Assembly (NCBI GenBank): GCA_964036045.1
Contig: OZ038397.1
Location: 26,777,346-26,841,345, forward strand
Source of the DNA: Eutreptiella sp. 'Long Island Sound 2002'
Taxonomy: Eukaryota; Euglenozoa; Euglenophyceae; Eutreptiales; Eutreptiaceae
Direction: 5' to 3'
Length of the DNA: 64,000 bases
The notes beneath the pieces are model-generated. The model was not told the DNA's origin. It searched no databases and saw only the letters and a program-made list of their open reading frames with translations. A program made the translations under genes and the position numbers. Of this stretch, positions 59,903 to 64,000 are shown one piece after another. Within the stretch, counting starts at the first letter, position 1, and every line of letters starts with the position of its first letter.

Positions 59903-62092
59903 CGGGCCAGATGGCACGAATTTCTCAGTCTGTTTGACCTCCATGTGTCGTATTTGCCTGGAAAACACAACACGGTAGCGGATGCTCTGAGCCGATGGGC
60001 TTACCCCGCCTCAGAGGGGCTGCAAAGTACCAACATCCATGGTACGGAGCAGGACCGCCATGTCATCATCGAATGGGATCAGGAAGAAAAAAAGCTCATT
60101 CGACGTGCATGCATGCAATGCGCTATTAAACAGCACGCATTACCGTGCCATGACATCACGGCCATCTCAGATCCGGCGCATGCTCATGAGATCTGCACCA
60201 AAACACTGAAAGTTGTGGAAAAAGTCACCGATCCCTCCTCAGGGAGTGTGAAACGGTTTGACTATACCCGACGAGTAAGTCGATTTCGGTTGATCCAGGG
60301 CATTAAGCGTCGAGATCCGGCCAAAACTCCACCCCTGCCTAAAGATTCCCTGATCATCCGTGACTGGACGTCCGATTATCTGCAGGATCCCATGTTTAAA
60401 GAGGTCTTTGGAAATCTCCAATCCAAAGATGCTCACAAAGATGGGATCTTTGCTGAGTACTCGTTGGATGGGGGGAAGCTGTGGATGGAGGGTAAATTGT
60501 GTGTGCCAGACGCCCTAGCCCCCCGAGTGTTAAACTGGTGGCACAAATGGGAGTCCCCCCACGCACATGGCCGTCGACTGTGGTCGATGATTAAACATAG
60601 GTTGTTTGGCTCACGGCTATGTACTCACTGCATGAAAGTAGCCGCCGGATGTGCCCAATGTGCTGTCTCGACGCCCCCCAGCGCGAAGAAGCACGGCCAT
60701 CTGAGGCCTCATCCTATTCCGGAGCGCCTCTTTAACAGAGTCACCAGTGATTTCTTCTATCTCGGTGAACTCGATGACGAAGAGTGCCATTGGACTAATA
60801 ATAAAGTCAATGGTGTGCTCCTTATTCAGTGCCGTCATTCCGGCTACATTCAAGTGTTGCCTTGCAACATTGAGTCGATGACTGGCAAGGCTGCCGCCAA
60901 ATGGTGCGCGCAGACCTGGATGGGAGGCTGGGACGTCCCATCCGAGGTGGTGACGGAATCAGGCAAAGAGTACACCTCCGAATGGTGGAGAGAATTATGT
61001 GCTCGCCTTGGAATCCACCACCTGCGATGTGAAATCCACTCGCATCGAGCGCTGCCTGGTGAAAGAGCCGGCCGCTCTATAATTAATATGCTTCGTAAGG
61101 AGCTCGCGAGTGAAAAGGATTTCCATTGGATGGAAGTTCTGTTCGCATTGCTTCGCCGGTACCACAACACGCCTTTGTATCATGGCCTTTCTCCAAATGA
61201 AATTGTCTTTGGACGAAAGAAGTGTTGGTGGAACATGCCGTTGAATAATCCTCGCCCCTGTAAAGATGCTTCGCTGTTTTTGGACGAAGTCCAACGAGCA
61301 GATAAAACTGTGTCGAAATTAATCGAGAAGCATCAAGCTGACTGGCTTTCGGTCCAGAATCAAGGCCGAAAAAACCCCCACAATTTTGAAGTCGATGATC
61401 GAGTTTGGCTTCGAAAATCCGAAACCACCCTGGACGGAGATGACAAGCTTCTTCCCTTGTGGGAGGGGCCATTCGCTGTTACAGCGCGTCTTGGTGAGAA
61501 CAGGTGGAGGATTCGTGTGGATGTCAGCAGGGAAATTGACGTTTCGGGCGATCGCCTCAAGAGAGAGATCCCCTCCCCCAAGGATCGGGTTAAACCCCTT
61601 TTTTGGACTGCGAAACATTTGTCTGATCGGGTCATCGAAGGGGGGAAGTACGAACTCAAGAGGATTGTTGAAGCAAGACGTGACGCCAAGGGCGAATGGG
61701 AATTTCTGTGTGAGTGGAGGGGCTTTGATCCCAGTCACAACAACTGGGAACCAGCCCAATCTTTTGTCCATGGATACACCAAGGGGTTCATCGACTTCCT
61801 GAAGAAGCACCCCGAAATTGGAGTACTCCTGACAGATTGTTTGTCGAAACCAGACAGACAAGTGGAGAGCGACGGAAAAAGACCTGTGGTGAATCGAGAT
61901 CCAGCCTTTTACGGCCCTCAGCAGCCACATTCCAGGGCTGATCCGTCGATCCCCCCTCCTGCGGTCAGGCCAGCCCAGGAGCCAAATGAGGACCAAGCTT
62001 CAAGTTCTGCCGCTGATTTGCAGCGCCCAAGCCGTACGAGGGCCAGGCCAGACAGGTTGGTGGTCACATGTATTCGTGCTTGGCCGAATTGA
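59903..62092 (+). CDS. Element C Pol, C-terminal part: RNase H end, integrase, chromodomain
   Basis: Same frame again. RNase H ends with Ala-Asp-Ala-Leu-Ser. Integrase: an HHCC-like finger ending Cys-Ala-Gln-Cys (60,650 region) and a first catalytic Asp in Thr-Ser-Asp-Phe (60,742 region). The usual second Asp is replaced by Glu in Thr-Glu-Ser-Gly-Lys-Glu-Tyr (60,952 region). The final Glu is in Pro-Gly-Glu-Arg-Ala. Glu for Asp in DDE enzymes usually abolishes or strongly reduces activity. A GPF module (61,470) and a chromodomain (61,648-61,810, Trp-Glu-Pro) follow, then a Pro/Ser/Arg-rich tail. Confidence 0.85.
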   Translation, partial: RARWHEFLSLFDLHVSYLPGKHNTVADALSRWAYPASEGLQSTNIHGTEQDRHVIIEWDQEEKKLIRRACMQCAIKQHALPCHDITAISDPAHAHEICTKTLKVVEKVTDPSSGSVKRFDYTRRVSRFRLIQGIKRRDPAKTPPLPKDSLIIRDWTSDYLQDPMFKEVFGNLQSKDAHKDGIFAEYSLDGGKLWMEGKLCVPDALAPRVLNWWHKWESPHAHGRRLWSMIKHRLFGSRLCTHCMKVAAGCAQCAVSTPPSAKKHGHLRPHPIPERLFNRVTSDFFYLGELDDEECHWTNNKVNGVLLIQCRHSGYIQVLPCNIESMTGKAAAKWCAQTWMGGWDVPSEVVTESGKEYTSEWWRELCARLGIHHLRCEIHSHRALPGERAGRSIINMLRKELASEKDFHWMEVLFALLRRYHNTPLYHGLSPNEIVFGRKKCWWNMPLNNPRPCKDASLFLDEVQRADKTVSKLIEKHQADWLSVQNQGRKNPHNFEVDDRVWLRKSETTLDGDDKLLPLWEGPFAVTARLGENRWRIRVDVSREIDVSGDRLKREIPSPKDRVKPLFWTAKHLSDRVIEGGKYELKRIVEARRDAKGEWEFLCEWRGFDPSHNNWEPAQSFVHGYTKGFIDFLKKHPEIGVLLTDCLSKPDRQVESDGKRPVVNRDPAFYGPQQPHSRADPSIPPPAVRPAQEPNEDQASSSAADLQRPSRTRARPDRLVVTCIRAWPN

Positions 62093-63750
62093 GGAAGCCA
62101 TCCTACCACATTCTGCTCAATCCACTGTTCATTCTTTCTGTTTATGTCATGATGTGGAGAACTGCGAATGTTTGATAATTTGACGTCAATCAATCAATTT
62201 TTCTTTGGTCTCCGTTCGGTAGCGTATCGAAAGTCGAAAACCGAAAGCCACGGAGTGTGCTGCCGTGTTCAGAAAAAACCAAACTCAGGCTTAATTCAGG
62301 CAGATTCGGGGTAATCTTGTCTCTGTTGGTCTGTGCATCTTTGGAATTTGGCTACTCGTGCAGATGGAAGCAAATGTACATAATCAAAACGCTGGCCAGC
62401 GACATTCACCCCTACAGGCACCCCCTGTAGTACTGGCTGCACCATATGCGACGCCAGGAACTCAGATCTTACCTTCATTTGCCGTGATGCGAGAGCCAAA
62501 GTCCAGATTCAGATCCAGGATCCTCAAACTTGTCTTGAATTTCTCAGGTTTGTCCATCATTCTGCCACTGTTGTGCAAAAGCCAGACGTCAATTGTTCAG
62601 ACAACCTTCACATAGGAGCTCTAGGGACTTCTAACAGCAACCTCTGAAGTCCGTAAGCTTCGTTGTATTTTTGGCACACGCCAATGTGAGCTCAATCCGA
62701 CCTGAAACTGTCGAAAATGGTGAATCCAAGTGTCTTGTGGGACTCATTCGAAAGATTGGCCTTGTCCAAGTCGATTGACACCGCCGCCACTGTAAATAAA
62801 GGACTCTTCGGTGTCTCTCAGTTATATACTGTCAGTAAAGCGCCTTCAGCGAACCTTCGGCGCGTTACATGCCAAGGATCCAGGGCTATCATGTCCCATC
62901 ATGATGCATCATCACATGATCCACATTTTCATAGAATCTGTTAGATGCTCGCGAACCAACGTGCTGGAAAGCACAATTGAGCTGAATAAACGACAATACA
63001 TATTAACTTTAGTCTAAACGAAAGTGTTAGTAGTTTCAGTTCCAGACATTTCGTTTCATTTCACTTTCATCTTAGGGAATTTGCTGATTTTAGGACAATT
63101 TAGGTTGATTACCTTGTCATCTTCTCTGATTCCTCGAAGATCTGTTTAGATCTAAGTGCACAGAAAAACATCTCTACCTTCAATGGTGCACTTAGGGTCT
63201 GTAGACTTCATTTGTTTTTGTTTTCCTTCTCTGTGATTGCTTAATCTCCTACATCTCTGCCCAAATTAACTCTCAAATTTGCTGAATTTTGTGATCATCC
63301 GCCAGATGCGCCAAATCTGAAGCACATGCTGCACTTTTCAGAACGAGAACAGCGGGAGTAACACAATGTAGAGTTCGGCGAGGACACCGTAGCGTGCCCG
63401 CGACAGCGAAACTGTGCCAGAGCGCTGAGATGTCACTCCATTTCTTGATTCCCCCACTCAATCCACCAATAATCTACCTCATTCTCAACCAATGCATGGT
63501 TTGGTATCGATTCTCGATACGTTTACATGCTTTTTAGCCCTTGACCTAATGTTTTACTGCACGGAGGACTGTTCGTCACTTCTCATTCTGTCTCATTTCA
63601 GGTTCATCCAGCCTGATTCAGTGCCAATTCAGCCCAAATCAGGTCAGATCAAGCAGATTTCGCCCCATCGAGGCTACATTTCTATTTTTTTCTGGGACTT
63701 ACCCGCACTACGTTCTTCGTTGACGTAGCGACACACCCCAGTGTGTTTTT
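62093..63750 (+). other. Element C 3' non-coding region
   Basis: About 1.66 kb between the pol stop and the PPT. It is AT-richer than pol and unrelated to the 3' regions of A and B. It contains an AATAAA-like TAAATAAAGGA at ~62,793. No open frame is convincing. Confidence 0.6.
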
Positions 63751-63760
63751 GGAGGGGGAG
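63751..63760 (+). promoter_or_regulatory. Element C polypurine tract
   Basis: GGAGGGGGAG lies directly 5' of the TG that opens the 3' LTR at 63,761. Confidence 0.85.
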
Positions 63761-64000
63761 TGTAAGTGCGGCTAGCCCCATCTGCTCAGATTTTCAGACA
63801 TTCTGTCCAGATTGGCTACATTTTGGTCATTTTCTTTGCTTCGGCGGAATCGCCGCCTCGCAGCTCAGTCTCAGGATATTTCCTATATATTTCTGATATG
63901 CCGGATTTGATTCCGCGGTCCATTTCCCGTAAATCCGCCGCGTTCCGCTATTTTAGCTGGAATCGCCATTTGCCGCTGACGCGCGCTCGCGAGCCAGATC
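63761..64000 (+). repeat. Element C 3' LTR (partial, runs off the window)
   Basis: 240 bp matching 53,505-53,744 with three visible substitutions (G/C at the equivalents of 53,629 and 53,680, and G/A near 53,737). Confidence 0.9.

Larger units (their letters stand above)
53505..64000 (+). mobile_element. Element C: Ty3/Gypsy chromodomain retrotransposon (right end outside window)
   Basis: The 5' LTR starts TGTAAGTGCGG at 53,505, and the same sequence restarts at 63,761 after the polypurine tract. About 240 bp of the 3' LTR is visible, with three mismatches to the 5' copy. Between them are gag, a TAG, and pol with PR, methyltransferase-like, RT, RNase H, IN and chromodomain. It is inserted in element B gag, so it is younger than B. 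Two more in-frame stops interrupt pol. Confidence 0.88.

Overview
The window looks like nuclear DNA of a repeat-rich, intron-bearing protist, most likely an alga (dinoflagellate or other microalga). Support: GT-AG introns splitting GC3-rich exons, a eukaryotic VHS-GAT endosomal adaptor, CCCTAA/TTAGGG telomere-like tracts, very long poly-C runs, and about 45 kb of LINE and LTR retrotransposons. No prokaryotic operons, rRNA, confident tRNA gene or CRISPR array was seen. The taxon is inferred, not proven.

Layout. 1-5813: two tandem copies of a ~3.1-kb unit. Each carries the N-terminal part of a LINE ORF1 plus unidentified sequence. 5814-~13.9 kb: a long LINE with ORF1, then ORF2 (endonuclease, reverse transcriptase, RNase H, Cys/Pro-rich tail) starting in an ATGA overlap. 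14.1-18.06 kb: a host-like gene in at least two exons (coiled coil plus Tyr/Ser/Ala/Gly-rich tail). Its ~2.4-kb intron holds telomere-like repeats, a 30-base C run and mini-hairpins. 18.1-23 kb: mostly non-coding, with ~240-bp imperfect tandem repeats. 22.9-23.6 kb (-): a Cys-rich coding-like segment, divergent from the VHS-GAT gene at 23.74-26.30 kb. 27.7-29.35 kb: an unidentified, probably spliced gene. 30.4-30.9 kb: a possible DDE-transposase N-terminal fragment.

From ~31 kb to the end is a nest of LTR retrotransposons. The oldest layer is fragment E (-). Element D lies in it, with its LTR at 32,754. Element A (+; 33,471-44,581; two 722-bp LTRs) sits inside D's LTR. Element B (-; 44,657-53,504, continuing past the window) abuts D. 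Element C (+; 53,505->64,000) is inserted in B's gag. A, B and C are Ty3/Gypsy elements with PR-RT-RNaseH-IN order and C-terminal chromodomains.

Points of note. (1) A, B, C and E carry an extra domain between protease and RT that resembles the Dam-like N6-adenine methyltransferase domain known from DIRS-type retroelements; NPPF is intact in A and C. (2) In A, B and C, gag and pol share one reading frame and are separated by a single stop (TAG-GGG, TGA-CGG, TAG-GGG), which suggests readthrough. (3) Other in-frame stops interrupt otherwise open frames. Nearly all could be single C-to-T changes, and only one frameshift was found. (4) A and B share a ~1-kb 3' non-coding block that is more conserved than their pol genes.
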